The notes: generated from the sequence alone by a model not told the origin. A stretch of 64,000 bases of DNA from Sulfurovum sp. TSL6 (GCF_019972115.1 NZ_BPFJ01000001.1:248001-312000), one strand, 5' to 3'; shown: positions 9,145 through 18,780, numbered from the stretch's first letter. Numbers and translations: made by a program.

Positions 9145-10647
9145 ATGCAAAGAATGAACTTCTCTAAATCACTCTACACAAAAGGTATCCAGTGTTCTAA
9201 AGCCCTCTGGCTAAAAAAATACAACAAAGAGGTACTTACAACTCCTGATGCAACTGTACTGGCACACTTTGAAACGGGTAATGTCGTCGGTAATCTTGCA
9301 AGTAAGCTTTTCCCTAATGGTCTAGAAGTAACTTATGATGCCAGCAATTTCAACAATATGGTCGAGACTACAAAGCAATGGATGGATGAAGGTCTGGAAT
9401 ACATCTATGAGGCGACTTTTTTATATGATGATATCCTTATTCTAGTCGATGTCCTGAAAAGTACACCGGATGGTGTCGAGATTTATGAAGTGAAAAGCTC
9501 TAGCAGTGTTAAAGAGATTCACTTGCATGATGTCTCTATTCAGAAGTATGTGCTTGAACAGCTAGGATATACAGTTACAAGCAGTAATATTGTACATATT
9601 GACAGTTCCTATGTCCGAGGTGATGAACTTGACCTGAACAGGCTTTTCAGGGTCATAAATGTAAGTAATGAAGTCAATGCTCTGCAAGTAGACATCCCGC
9701 AAAGGCTTAAAGAATTTGAAACCTGTCTGTCTGACCATGAGAACGAACCAGATATCGATATCGGGGCCCACTGCAACAGGCCTTATGCATGTGATGCAAA
9801 AGACTACTGCTGGAGGACTCAGAGGAATATACCTGACTACTCAGTATTCAACATTTTTAATCTTGGCAGTAAAAAACAGATAGAACTCTACAAACAGGGG
9901 ATTGTACGGATCGAAAATATTCCCGATGATCTATCTATGACACCTATACAAAAACAAAAAGTAGATAACTGGAAAAGTCAGGTGAGCTACATTGACAAGG
10001 AAAACATTAAAGCCTTTCTTGATACGTTAACTTACCCTATCTATCATCTTGACTTTGAGACCTTTCAACAGGCTGTTCCTGAATGGGAAGGGATGAGCCC
10101 ATATCAACAGATACCTTTTCAGTACTCACTTCATATTGAACATGAAGATGGGACTTTGGAGCATAAAAAGTTTCTTGGAGCTGATAGCATCGATCCCCGT
10201 TACAATTTGGCCAGAAGACTTATTGAAGATATTCCACGAGATGTAACAGTTTTGGCCTATAACATGAGTTTTGAAAAAGGCGTCAATGTAAAGTTGGCTG
10301 AAAGCTTTGAAGAGTTCTCAGAGCATCTATTGGCTATCAATGAAAATATGAAAGATTTGATGTACCCATTTCAAAAGCAGTACTACGTTATGCCTGAGAT
10401 GCAGGGAAGCTATTCGATCAAATATGTCTTGCCTGCACTGATACCTGAGATGGCACAAGCATATAAAGAGTTGGACGGTATCCAAAATGGCAGTGATGCG
10501 ATGAATGCATTCCCTCGACTTTCCAGTATGGAAGTACTAGAGAAAGAAAAGACGAGAAATGCTCTGCTTGAGTACTGTAAACTTGATACGTTGGCAATGG
10601 TAAAGATTTTAGAGAGGCTGAAAGAGCTAAATGAAGAAAATGTATAA
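9145..10647 (+). CDS. DUF2779 protein: Cas4-like nuclease fused to DEDD exonuclease-like domain
   Basis: This is a 500-residue protein. The N-terminal half resembles Cas4/AddB-type PD-(D/E)XK nucleases: YTKGIQCSKALW at 11-22, a YEVKSSSS strand near 117 and a cysteine cluster HCNRPYACDAKDYCW near 208-222. Together with C17 the cluster could bind one 4Fe-4S cluster. The C-terminal half has a DEDD/RNase H-like exonuclease pattern: YHLDFETF near 299, AYNMSFEKG near 372 and YCKLDT near 476. The start follows the previous stop by one base, with GGA upstream. Base composition is visibly less AT-rich than the OLD and PD-(D/E)XK genes before it, so it may have joined the cluster separately. A DNA-processing role is inferred. 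Confidence 0.8.
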   Translation: MQRMNFSKSLYTKGIQCSKALWLKKYNKEVLTTPDATVLAHFETGNVVGNLASKLFPNGLEVTYDASNFNNMVETTKQWMDEGLEYIYEATFLYDDILILVDVLKSTPDGVEIYEVKSSSSVKEIHLHDVSIQKYVLEQLGYTVTSSNIVHIDSSYVRGDELDLNRLFRVINVSNEVNALQVDIPQRLKEFETCLSDHENEPDIDIGAHCNRPYACDAKDYCWRTQRNIPDYSVFNIFNLGSKKQIELYKQGIVRIENIPDDLSMTPIQKQKVDNWKSQVSYIDKENIKAFLDTLTYPIYHLDFETFQQAVPEWEGMSPYQQIPFQYSLHIEHEDGTLEHKKFLGADSIDPRYNLARRLIEDIPRDVTVLAYNMSFEKGVNVKLAESFEEFSEHLLAINENMKDLMYPFQKQYYVMPEMQGSYSIKYVLPALIPEMAQAYKELDGIQNGSDAMNAFPRLSSMEVLEKEKTRNALLEYCKLDTLAMVKILERLKELNEENV

Positions 10648-10817
10648 CAGTCAAATTTTATATTATCAAATGCTTCAAATTTGTTTTGGGCTTGCACATG
10701 ATGATATTACAATCGGCACCTAAATCAAGGTAAATTCGCCGATATTTAGTTAAGTACAATGATTTTTTCTAATTTATTAGATACACTTTTTATAAAGACA
10801 AAAATTAAAGTAGACAC

Positions 10818-12047
10818 ATGGCAAATAAAAGTATCAAAGATGCACAAAGTCTTTTGAACATCATGACAATGAAGAAGAACCGCGAACTTCTGGCTCAATT
10901 ATATGAAAGAAGAGGGGTTGTTGTAAGAATGTCTTCTATCTCAAACATAGAAGAGGAAGATGTTGCTCTTGCAAGACTAAAAGATTTTGACCTTATTGAA
11001 ACCGATGATGACAGAATATCTATCTCTCCAACACTTGAAACTTTTTTTGATGCCACACTTGATGCAACACAGGAGATAAGTATTGCCGGTATCAAAGAAT
11101 CTATGGAATACCTTTCTCAGCATCTTGATGACTATGAGGATGAGAATATAAAAGAAAAGGGAAAATCGATAAAAAGCATAAGAGGGCATCTGCGAAAGAT
11201 GAGTAGAACTCTTGCGCATACTTACAGGATTATGAGACATAGAATTCTTTTAGAGTTTGAAAACCAGGATGATTTTTATAAAAAGAAAAAAGAGCTTGAA
11301 CGATATCGCAAAAAAGTAATGGAGCTTGATCAAGCAAAAGAATATATTTATAAAAAACTTGTATATCGACAAAAAACTTTTGAAACTATATTAAACAAAG
11401 ATGTGCATATAAATCTCAATGAACTCTATCTTGTCCTCAATGAGATTACCTCATCTCTTGTCTACTTACAGAAAGAAGTGATTACTTATCTCTATAAACT
11501 TGAAGAGAAGAAAAATTTTGTAGACAGGTTATTTGACTTATCCAACATGGTGCGAAATCAAGAGATACTTTATGAAACAAATATTGAAGATGTTATCAGG
11601 AAAACACCTGTAAGAGTGGATCATGTATTATATAAAATTCCAGAACTCTACGGACAAATAAATGCCAGTTCAGATGAGCTCCTTGAGTATTCAGCAATAT
11701 ATGATGAATTGGTTATTAAATCTTTAGAGGAAGCAGGCATTAAAAGAGATCTGGTTGCAGACCCAAAAGAACGTCAAGTTACAACAGACGTTTCGTGCTT
11801 TGGGAAAAACGTTATAGTTGAAGAAGATGTGGATATTGACGCACTCTTCACAATTTTTAAAGAGCAAGGAAGAGACCTGTTTAGCTTTATTTTCTATAAA
11901 AAGTTCAGTAAGGAAAAAACACTGGACGAAAAAATAGATATCTTTGTACAAACTGCAATTCAATATGAAAGAGAAACTATTATAGATGCCACAGAGAGAA
12001 TTAGGCACCAACGATACAATCTTGCAAAAATACACTACAAGGAGTAG
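10818..12047 (+). CDS. jetA: Wadjet JetA, MukF/kleisin-like subunit
   Basis: This 409-residue, mostly alpha-helical protein opens a tight four-gene operon with the jetB, jetC and jetD types. The N-terminus looks like a winged helix (residues 10-80, with a short acidic turn DVALARLKDFDLIETDDD). The rest is coiled-coil rich, as in MukF-type kleisins. Wadjet complexes are MukBEF-like condensins that extrude and cleave small circular DNA, and so protect against plasmids. The assignment rests mainly on position and size, because jetA families are weakly conserved. The 170-base gap upstream probably holds the operon promoter. The ribosome site before ATG 10818 is weak (AAAGTAGAC). Confidence 0.8.
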   Translation: MANKSIKDAQSLLNIMTMKKNRELLAQLYERRGVVVRMSSISNIEEEDVALARLKDFDLIETDDDRISISPTLETFFDATLDATQEISIAGIKESMEYLSQHLDDYEDENIKEKGKSIKSIRGHLRKMSRTLAHTYRIMRHRILLEFENQDDFYKKKKELERYRKKVMELDQAKEYIYKKLVYRQKTFETILNKDVHINLNELYLVLNEITSSLVYLQKEVITYLYKLEEKKNFVDRLFDLSNMVRNQEILYETNIEDVIRKTPVRVDHVLYKIPELYGQINASSDELLEYSAIYDELVIKSLEEAGIKRDLVADPKERQVTTDVSCFGKNVIVEEDVDIDALFTIFKEQGRDLFSFIFYKKFSKEKTLDEKIDIFVQTAIQYERETIIDATERIRHQRYNLAKIHYKE

Positions 12048-12050
12048 GAA

Positions 12051-12653
12051 GTGGCATCAAACGAAACAACTGCAAAAGTTTATAATCTTTTTCTTCAAAA
12101 AGGAAAAGGAGGATTTTTAACAAAAAATTCTTCAAGTTTGGCAGAGCAAAAACTCTTTGAGTTCTGTGTAAAAAACTTTGAAGAGATGTACGATTTTTTT
12201 GAAAAGATGGGGTATGAACTTGTAGATGGAGGTGACTACTTTTATCTCAATGCAATCATCAAAGATAAAGACCTCGAAGAATACCTAAAGCCAAGAATAG
12301 ACGCACTTATTAAGGCCATAAATATTTTTCGATTTATCTACACTTGCAAAAAAGACCTTGATGTTGATTATATTGTAACAAGTAAAGAACTTGCCTCTGC
12401 AGTGACTGAAGATATGGCTGCAAAGGAACAACTTGGTGTAATCATGGCTATGAGAAAAGGGAAGACACTTATTGACGATATCGAGGGAAAAGCACTTAAT
12501 GTTCTAGTCAAGATGGGATATATGGAAAAAACAGATCAGTATGGAGGAGAGTACAAAGTATTAAGCTCCTATAGGCATTTTCAAAAGATGGCGAACTCCA
12601 TTGAAAACTTAAAAGTCAAAAGAAAAGAAGAAGAGGATGAAGAAGAATGGTAA
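12051..12653 (+). CDS. jetB: Wadjet JetB, MukE-like subunit
   Basis: This 200-residue protein starts at GTG 12051 with AAGGAG seven bases upstream, three bases after the jetA stop. It has the size and winged-helix character of MukE-like (DUF4194) JetB subunits, which bind the kleisin JetA and regulate the JetC ATPase. The acidic tail ending EEEDEEEW overlaps the start of jetC by seven bases, indicating translational coupling. No catalytic residue is expected or seen. The call depends on synteny with the clear jetC and jetD genes. Confidence 0.82.
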   Translation: MASNETTAKVYNLFLQKGKGGFLTKNSSSLAEQKLFEFCVKNFEEMYDFFEKMGYELVDGGDYFYLNAIIKDKDLEEYLKPRIDALIKAINIFRFIYTCKKDLDVDYIVTSKELASAVTEDMAAKEQLGVIMAMRKGKTLIDDIEGKALNVLVKMGYMEKTDQYGGEYKVLSSYRHFQKMANSIENLKVKRKEEEDEEEW

Positions 12654-15600
12654 GCGAACTTGTGAAGGTCACATTGATAAACAGCGCTGATTATGGATTT
12701 GGGGAATTTGACTTTAGGGGGAATACACTCCTAACAGGTACGAATGGCGCCGGTAAAACTACACTTATCAGGGCAGGACTATTCTTTTATTATCCCAAAC
12801 TTGATAAAAAAGATCTTGGGATACAAGCTCAGAAAAAGAGTTTCACTGATTATTATCTTCCTGCCGATACTTCAAATACCTATGTGGTTTACCAATATAA
12901 TAATCAGAACGGGAAGAACATGGTTGTTCTATTCAGAGAAGAAGAGCAGAGAAAGATGCGTTTTAAATTTTTTAGCTTTGGTGAAATACAAGAAATAGAT
13001 ATGAAAAGTCTATTTTTTGATGGACAAATAGCAAAACTACCTAATGATCTGTTTACAAGTCTTAGAACACTGTGTACTTCTGAAAGTCGAAACATTTCTA
13101 CGGCAACAAAGTTTGAACGGATCATATATGGAACAATAGATGATACCGAACTTAGAAAATATTCCCCTTTTCAAGGTAAGAGAATATCCTCTAATGAAAA
13201 TAACCTTGTAGGCAAAACGATACGAAATATTTTTGTGAACAACCGCATAGATTCAGAAAGCATAAAAAGTATCCTGACCTCAGCGATAGATAATTCCAGT
13301 AGTAGTGGCTTTAGGCTCTCTAAGTTCAAAGAAGACACTAGGATTATTCTTCTCAAAAAAGAGGAGATAGAAAGAGTAGATAAGAAGAGACCTATTGCAG
13401 ATGAAATTGTTTCCCTCTATGATTCTGTAAATAATAATCTGCAAATAATCAATGACACTGCCATATCTATAAAGATGAGGTATGTGTATGTAATGAATGA
13501 GCTTACGACACTAAAAGCAGAAGAGGTAGAGATACGGAAAGCACTAAACCTTGTTTCAGATAAGAAAGATAAGCAGGACAGGGAGCACAAAAACCTTGAA
13601 ACTCAGGCTACAAAGAGAGAAGGTATCTACGAAGAGAGACTTAAGGATGCTCACAAGAAAAGAAAAGAGTATCTAGAAAAGGATATTGACTCAAAGGCTA
13701 AAGAAGTAGCACAGCTAGATACAATGAGAGAACAACACTCTTCTCTTTATAGACAAATAGTGGTACTTGAAAGCAAAGCTGAGGATCTAACACGAGAACT
13801 AAAACAAGAAGTTGAAGCAAGTAAGCAGAGACTTGAGAGTGTGAAATTTAAAGAAAAAGAAGAGCTGTTATTAATGCAGAAAGCTCACGCAGATGAACGT
13901 GAGGTGCAATTGGATGAGTTGCAGAAAGCATATAATAAAGAAGAAGTACTTATTAACGACAAAGAAGAAGAGCTAAAAGAGAAGCAGAATCAACTCACTG
14001 ATAAAAAAATCACCAAGAATGATGAACTTTCGAAAATAAAATATGCTTCCCATGAAACAGAAGAAATGATTACACTTAGAGAAAAGATAGATACTTTAAA
14101 AACTAAAAAAGAAGAATTGAGTTTAGAAGAAGCAGTCTTATCTGACAACATGCGTGAGCAAGACCAGGCTTTGGAGTCTGCGAATAGAGAAGAAGAAACA
14201 CTTATAACTGCTAAGATCAATGCTGCAGATATAAAGAAAGCTCCGCTTGTTTCAATAGTTAAAAAAGTAGAAAGCCTCATAAAATATGAGGAGGGCACTG
14301 TTATTGATTTTATTTTAAAAAATGACATAGTTCGAAAAGATGAGGTAATTTCCTTACTTAGTAATGAAGTCTTGTTAAAAAAAGATGCTGAGCCAACGTA
14401 TTTCGAGAATGAGAGTTCCTTGTCAATATATGGTGTTGTATTACAGAATATAGAAATAAAAGATATAGCGTACTGGGAAAAAGAAAAAAAACAGGCAGAA
14501 TCCCAGATATCTGAAATAAATGTACATCTCAATGGCGAAACTACCAGGATACAGGACGAATTTTCTTCAAAAAGAATGATGATTGAAAAAGACAGACAAA
14601 AAATAAATAAAAGAAAGAGCGAGATCTCCATAGAAGTGAGTAGGGTAGAGACATCTATCTTGTCCAACACGACAACACTTATAGGATTGGAATCGCAAGC
14701 TCAAGATGAGAAGAAAAATAGAATAGCTGCTCGTCAAAAAGAAATAGATGAGCTTGTTGTAGTGGAAAAAAGTATTCAAGAGGATGTAACGATATTAAAA
14801 AGGGAGAGGAATCAAAATAAACTTCTTTTAGAACAAAATAAAGAGGCAATAAAAAGAGAAATCCTTCAAAAACTGGAAGTAGCACTTCATAGAGCAAAAG
14901 AGATATATGCGGGATTAATGAAGGACATTATTAGGGAAATAGAAGAGCAGGAAGAGAATATTGAAAAAATACAGCATAAAGAGGGTGTTGATGTAGATAC
15001 CATAAAGCAGTTAAAAAGAAAAGTGGAAGACATTAGCTCTCATATAAAGAGAGTTGATAGTTTCTCTGGAGAAGTAACGCTTTATATGCAATTTAAAAAA
15101 GAATATATTGATAAGATAGATGACATTGAATATGAGTTGAATGAGATACAAAATAAAAATGAACAGGAAAAGAAAACTAGAGAAGCAGAACGGAAAAAAG
15201 TTGCTGAAGAGATAAAAAATATAGAGGAAAAACACAATCAACTCATAGCTAAGATAAAGAATCTTCATGAGAATGATATTGATAAGTATACTAAACTCAT
15301 GTCCTCGACTATAGAGACAAATAGATTTTTGGCTTATACGGGAAGAACAATAACAGCGATAGAAAATCTTGATAGTCTGGAACAAGTAAGAGAATATCAA
15401 GATATGCATGGTGTATCTGAATATATAAGACTTACCATTATTCAGCTTATTGCGAGACTGGAAGCTGCAGAGACCCAAAAACTATTTGATGAAAGACAAC
15501 TTGGATACAAGATAAACAATTTCTTTTCTGGAATTTCGGATTTTAATTTCTTCGGTCTTGAAAAAGTAAATATGGAAAAAAGTGGTTCTGAAGAGAATAT

Positions 15601-16471
15601 GCGTGTTGCAAGAAGTGTGAAAGCTTTTATTGATAAGGGATACACTGATATGGTTATTGTCGAACTTGTCAGATTTCTTATGCTTCACCTTTCAGATACT
15701 TCTAACCAGATAAGGATTTTGGAGGGGAAATTAGATGAGATTAGAGTATATTTACGAAAGATAAGAACTCAACTCGGCAGTGTGACAGGGATATCGGTAA
15801 TAAAGTCTATAGAGATAGAGATGCCGGATGAAGATAAAATCAAAGGTTATCAGAGTGACAGCAGTGAGATACTAAAGCTTCTAAAACGACTAAGGAACGA
15901 GTTTGAGGAGAGGGAGAGGGCATTTGTCGGCCAAGGACTCTTTGAGCACTTCTATACGCAAGAGAATAGTAAGACAAGCCCTTCTGAGGATAGGAAACTA
16001 ATATCACTCCTAGGTTTAATTAATACAAGACTTGAGGAATCAAAAAATGAAGAGCTTACGCTTGAAGATTGTTTTGATATCCGGTTCAGGGTAGTAGAGA
16101 ACAATAACGATAGCGGGTGGCAAATGTCTCTAAACGGGATAGGTTCTGAAGGAACTGATGCACTCGTCAAGATGCTGATAAATATTTCTTTCCTTGATAT
16201 CCTTAAAAAAGAAAGTATTGGTGAAGGAAGAATCCATTGTATGATAGATGAAATAGGAAAGCTCTCTGAGGGATATTTTAAAGAGGTAATAATTTTTGGG
16301 AACGAAAGAGGAATAAGTTTCATCAATGCACTTCCAGCCAAAATGTTGGTCTCTACACATAGAAATGTATATAAGCTACAAAAAGTAGGGGATCAAAATG
16401 TGACTGTTCCACATCTGCTAGTAAGTAGAGAAGATGTAGTGAATGAAGATGAGGTATTGGATAATGCGTAA
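12647..16471 (+). CDS. jetC: Wadjet JetC, MukB/SMC-like ATPase
   Basis: This 1274-residue SMC-type motor carries Walker A LLTGTNGAGKTTLIR near residues 28-42 and long coiled coils from about 270 to 900. Between the coils, near 550-600, is a likely hinge-like globular region. The C-terminal ATPase half includes MIDEIGKLSEGYFKE near 1195 as the Walker B region. It is the loop-extruding subunit of the Wadjet anti-plasmid complex. Size and end-to-end layout match JetC/MukB-like proteins and not SbcC: there is no CXXC hook. It overlaps jetB by seven bases and jetD by eight, so the four subunits are made as a unit. Confidence 0.92.
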   Translation: MVSELVKVTLINSADYGFGEFDFRGNTLLTGTNGAGKTTLIRAGLFFYYPKLDKKDLGIQAQKKSFTDYYLPADTSNTYVVYQYNNQNGKNMVVLFREEEQRKMRFKFFSFGEIQEIDMKSLFFDGQIAKLPNDLFTSLRTLCTSESRNISTATKFERIIYGTIDDTELRKYSPFQGKRISSNENNLVGKTIRNIFVNNRIDSESIKSILTSAIDNSSSSGFRLSKFKEDTRIILLKKEEIERVDKKRPIADEIVSLYDSVNNNLQIINDTAISIKMRYVYVMNELTTLKAEEVEIRKALNLVSDKKDKQDREHKNLETQATKREGIYEERLKDAHKKRKEYLEKDIDSKAKEVAQLDTMREQHSSLYRQIVVLESKAEDLTRELKQEVEASKQRLESVKFKEKEELLLMQKAHADEREVQLDELQKAYNKEEVLINDKEEELKEKQNQLTDKKITKNDELSKIKYASHETEEMITLREKIDTLKTKKEELSLEEAVLSDNMREQDQALESANREEETLITAKINAADIKKAPLVSIVKKVESLIKYEEGTVIDFILKNDIVRKDEVISLLSNEVLLKKDAEPTYFENESSLSIYGVVLQNIEIKDIAYWEKEKKQAESQISEINVHLNGETTRIQDEFSSKRMMIEKDRQKINKRKSEISIEVSRVETSILSNTTTLIGLESQAQDEKKNRIAARQKEIDELVVVEKSIQEDVTILKRERNQNKLLLEQNKEAIKREILQKLEVALHRAKEIYAGLMKDIIREIEEQEENIEKIQHKEGVDVDTIKQLKRKVEDISSHIKRVDSFSGEVTLYMQFKKEYIDKIDDIEYELNEIQNKNEQEKKTREAERKKVAEEIKNIEEKHNQLIAKIKNLHENDIDKYTKLMSSTIETNRFLAYTGRTITAIENLDSLEQVREYQDMHGVSEYIRLTIIQLIARLEAAETQKLFDERQLGYKINNFFSGISDFNFFGLEKVNMEKSGSEENMRVARSVKAFIDKGYTDMVIVELVRFLMLHLSDTSNQIRILEGKLDEIRVYLRKIRTQLGSVTGISVIKSIEIEMPDEDKIKGYQSDSSEILKLLKRLRNEFEERERAFVGQGLFEHFYTQENSKTSPSEDRKLISLLGLINTRLEESKNEELTLEDCFDIRFRVVENNNDSGWQMSLNGIGSEGTDALVKMLINISFLDILKKESIGEGRIHCMIDEIGKLSEGYFKEVIIFGNERGISFINALPAKMLVSTHRNVYKLQKVGDQNVTVPHLLVSREDVVNEDEVLDNA

Positions 16472-17342
16472 AATACCTCTTAGCTTTGCGAAGGTTATCT
16501 TAAAAATAATAGAAAATAGTGAAACGGGCGGTGTTAGGGGTGGTGAGATTAAAGACAAGAAAGTGCTGTTGGAATTTGTCTCACACAGGCTCATCACAGA
16601 AAAACGTGAAACGAAAACACGGAAGTCATATACTGTCACTAACCTTCTTGCACTTCAAAGTTATCTCTTAAGTGTATATGGAATAAAAGATATCAAAAAG
16701 TATGTTGAAACTATGCAGGATAAAGATGCCTCTAGAGGCAATATGCTAGAGTCGTCAACAAGAGACAAGGAAAAGCAAATAGGCACACAAACGGGTATAT
16801 ATTTAAAAAGTACCTTTGCTCTGGAAATATATCAAGGGATTAGTGTTCCAGCAAATGCCGATATTGATGGTCTTTCTTATTTCTTGACAGATTATACTCA
16901 GATAGTACTCGATAAAGATATCTGTATTATAGGTGTAGAAAATTCTGAAAATCTTATGAAAATAAGCTCACAGATTCATTTGTTTTCCGGTTACGGAAGT
17001 AGATTACTGTTTATGCTAGTTAATCCATCAATGCTCAATCTACTGCCAGGAACAGATAATAAATACGTTCATTATGGAGATTTTGACTATGCAGGTATAT
17101 CAATCTATTTACATAAAATAAAGACAAAATTAAAGGGGAAGAGTGAGTTTTTTGTTCCAGATAATATTGGGCAGCTTCTCAAAGATGGAGATAGCACAAA
17201 ATATTTTCAACATAAGCATCTTGAAAAATCAATTACGGGTAGTGAGGAAAAAATAGATATGCTCATAGAAAGTATACGTAGTTTACAGAAAACTGCGTAT
17301 CAAGAAGCACTTATTATTAAAAAACAACCAGTAAAGAGATGA
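16464..17342 (+). CDS. jetD: Wadjet JetD, TOPRIM nuclease subunit
   Basis: This protein of about 292 residues is related to topoisomerase VI A-subunit and Spo11-type TOPRIM folds. The acidic metal site appears as IIGVENSENLM, then HYGDFDYAGI, where the DxD pair is clear. I chose ATG 16464, which has GAGG ten bases upstream and overlaps the jetC stop; the longer ATG at 16443 lacks a better site. JetD cuts the DNA captured by the JetABC motor. At 292 residues it is shorter than many JetD proteins (about 380-400 in the family). The DUF3322-like N-terminal arm seems reduced, which may mark a Wadjet subtype. Confidence 0.85.
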   Translation: MRKIPLSFAKVILKIIENSETGGVRGGEIKDKKVLLEFVSHRLITEKRETKTRKSYTVTNLLALQSYLLSVYGIKDIKKYVETMQDKDASRGNMLESSTRDKEKQIGTQTGIYLKSTFALEIYQGISVPANADIDGLSYFLTDYTQIVLDKDICIIGVENSENLMKISSQIHLFSGYGSRLLFMLVNPSMLNLLPGTDNKYVHYGDFDYAGISIYLHKIKTKLKGKSEFFVPDNIGQLLKDGDSTKYFQHKHLEKSITGSEEKIDMLIESIRSLQKTAYQEALIIKKQPVKR

Positions 17343-17386
17343 TTATCTTTATGGCTACTAAGACACAAAGAGTATCTAATTTTCTT

Positions 17387-18565
17387 TCAGAGCACATCAA
17401 CAAAACTATCAATGTCTCCTTTAACATTAAGATATTTCTGAGTAGTTGTTACATTAGTATGGTTAAGAAATAGCATAGCCTGAACGATACCTTTGGCTTT
17501 ATATATTTTAGTACCACTTGTTCTTCGTAGAGAATAAAATGAAACCCTATCCATCACAGCACTAGTTGGTATACCTACATTAAACAGTTTATCAAAAATT
17601 TTTTGTCCTGCACGTCTTATTCCAGAATAGTTTGCCGGCTTTTGTTTTGCCAAAGAGCTTTTTGTACTTTGATAGGTTTGTGTGGGATAAAAGAGGTAGT
17701 CTCCGTATTTTAATTCATGTTTTTTTATCCAGTCGGATATCAGATCCATTACTTCAGTATTTACATGTTGTTGGTAACTTTTACCTTTTTTCATAGCTTT
17801 TAAATGAATTTTATTCTGATTAAAATCACAGTGTTGTACTTGAACATCTATAATGGCGCTTGGACGTGCACCTGTATGATATAAAAGTTTAGCAAAAAAG
17901 TATAATCTTGGTTGTGGAGATATACCCGACTCAGGAAGTCCATCATGAAAAGCATCAAACATAATTTTTAATTGTTCATCACTTAATATGATACCTGGTT
18001 CATGTTCTTCTGCTAATTTTGGAATAATATATCGATCTACAGGGTTATAATCAACCCATTTTTTTCTAATTGCAACATTGTAAAGAGCACGTAATTTATC
18101 AATAGTATCATTAACAGTTTTAGGTGCATACTTCATTGCGATCAGTTTATTTTGTAACAGTTGGATATCATCATGATTAATTTTTGATGCAACTTTGGTA
18201 CCAAGGATAGGGATTACTCTTTTGGAAAATTTATTTTTATCTTTTAGGTTTTCTTTTGTTTGTCTCTGCTCATAATATAAATTTGCAAGCTGTATTAGAG
18301 TGAGTTTTTTCATATTTTTGGATCTTTGTAATTCTCTTTGATCTGATTCCAATCTACGTTTCAATTTTTTCACATTTGCTTTTATATTATTCAGTTCAAT
18401 CAGTGCATCATCTTTATCAAGTGTATGTAGCTTTTTCTTTACAGCTTCACCGTATTCATCTCTGTAGCTTATGTAGAGTGCACGTGTTTCTCTATCTGTA
18501 GATTTAGGGTTATAGTATTCAGTTATCCCATTATATTTTTTTGCTTTGATTTTTCGAAAAGCCAT
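17387..18565 (-). CDS. Tyrosine recombinase / phage-type integrase
   Basis: This site-specific integrase has an AP2-like arm-binding N-terminus and a SAM-like core-binding domain (NKFSKRVIPILG onward). The catalytic domain shows R in TGARPSAIIDVQ, SLRRTSGTK, LNHTNVTTTQKY and the terminal Tyr nucleophile. The box II motif reads SLRRT where HxLRHT is usual, so the first His is Ser and the second is Arg. I set the start at ATG 18565 because CAAGGA lies upstream; the longer frame to 18607 has no such site and runs into the repeat region. It reads away from a tRNA 3'-end fragment 300 bases upstream, the usual int-att layout. It converges on jetD, so it probably carried the Wadjet island. Confidence 0.9.
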   Translation of the reverse strand: MAFRKIKAKKYNGITEYYNPKSTDRETRALYISYRDEYGEAVKKKLHTLDKDDALIELNNIKANVKKLKRRLESDQRELQRSKNMKKLTLIQLANLYYEQRQTKENLKDKNKFSKRVIPILGTKVASKINHDDIQLLQNKLIAMKYAPKTVNDTIDKLRALYNVAIRKKWVDYNPVDRYIIPKLAEEHEPGIILSDEQLKIMFDAFHDGLPESGISPQPRLYFFAKLLYHTGARPSAIIDVQVQHCDFNQNKIHLKAMKKGKSYQQHVNTEVMDLISDWIKKHELKYGDYLFYPTQTYQSTKSSLAKQKPANYSGIRRAGQKIFDKLFNVGIPTSAVMDRVSFYSLRRTSGTKIYKAKGIVQAMLFLNHTNVTTTQKYLNVKGDIDSFVDVL

Positions 18566-18576
18566 ATTTGTCCTTG

Positions 18577-18780
18577 TATAAAAAGTTTTCCACAAAAGTT
18601 TCCACAATTAAGTCTAGATTTGTAGAGAAACACATAAATCGGATAACTAATTCAGCTATATTTATTTGTTTCAATTATTTTTAATTTTTTGAAAAGAAAT
18701 ATCCATTCTATATAAAATGTTTTCCACAAAATGTTTCCACAATTATACCTAAACTTGTGGAAAAATGCATAAATTTGATA
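18577..18780. repeat. Pair of ~70-base direct repeats with TTTCCACAA motifs upstream of integrase
   Basis: Two similar copies, at 18577-18646 and 18711-18780, both run TTTTCCACAAAA, then GTTTCCACAATTA, then an inverted TTGTGGAAA (exact in the right copy, decayed in the left) and CATAAAT..GATAA. In the right copy TTTCCACAA and TTGTGGAAA form nine-base perfect arms. Their position between the integrase start and the att-like fragment suits arm-type integrase binding sites or int autoregulation. TTTTCCACA also resembles a DnaA box, so an origin-like role is a weaker alternative. Confidence 0.6.

Noticed and set aside
13990-14670. Long minus-strand open frame of 226 codons inside jetC
   Set aside because: It is a shadow of the coiled-coil coding sequence, with hydrophobic Ser/Phe-rich nonsense composition and no ribosome site.
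18586-18780. Replication origin with DnaA boxes
   Set aside because: TTTTCCACA differs from the TTATCCACA consensus, there is no replication gene nearby, and arm-type integrase sites explain the position better.
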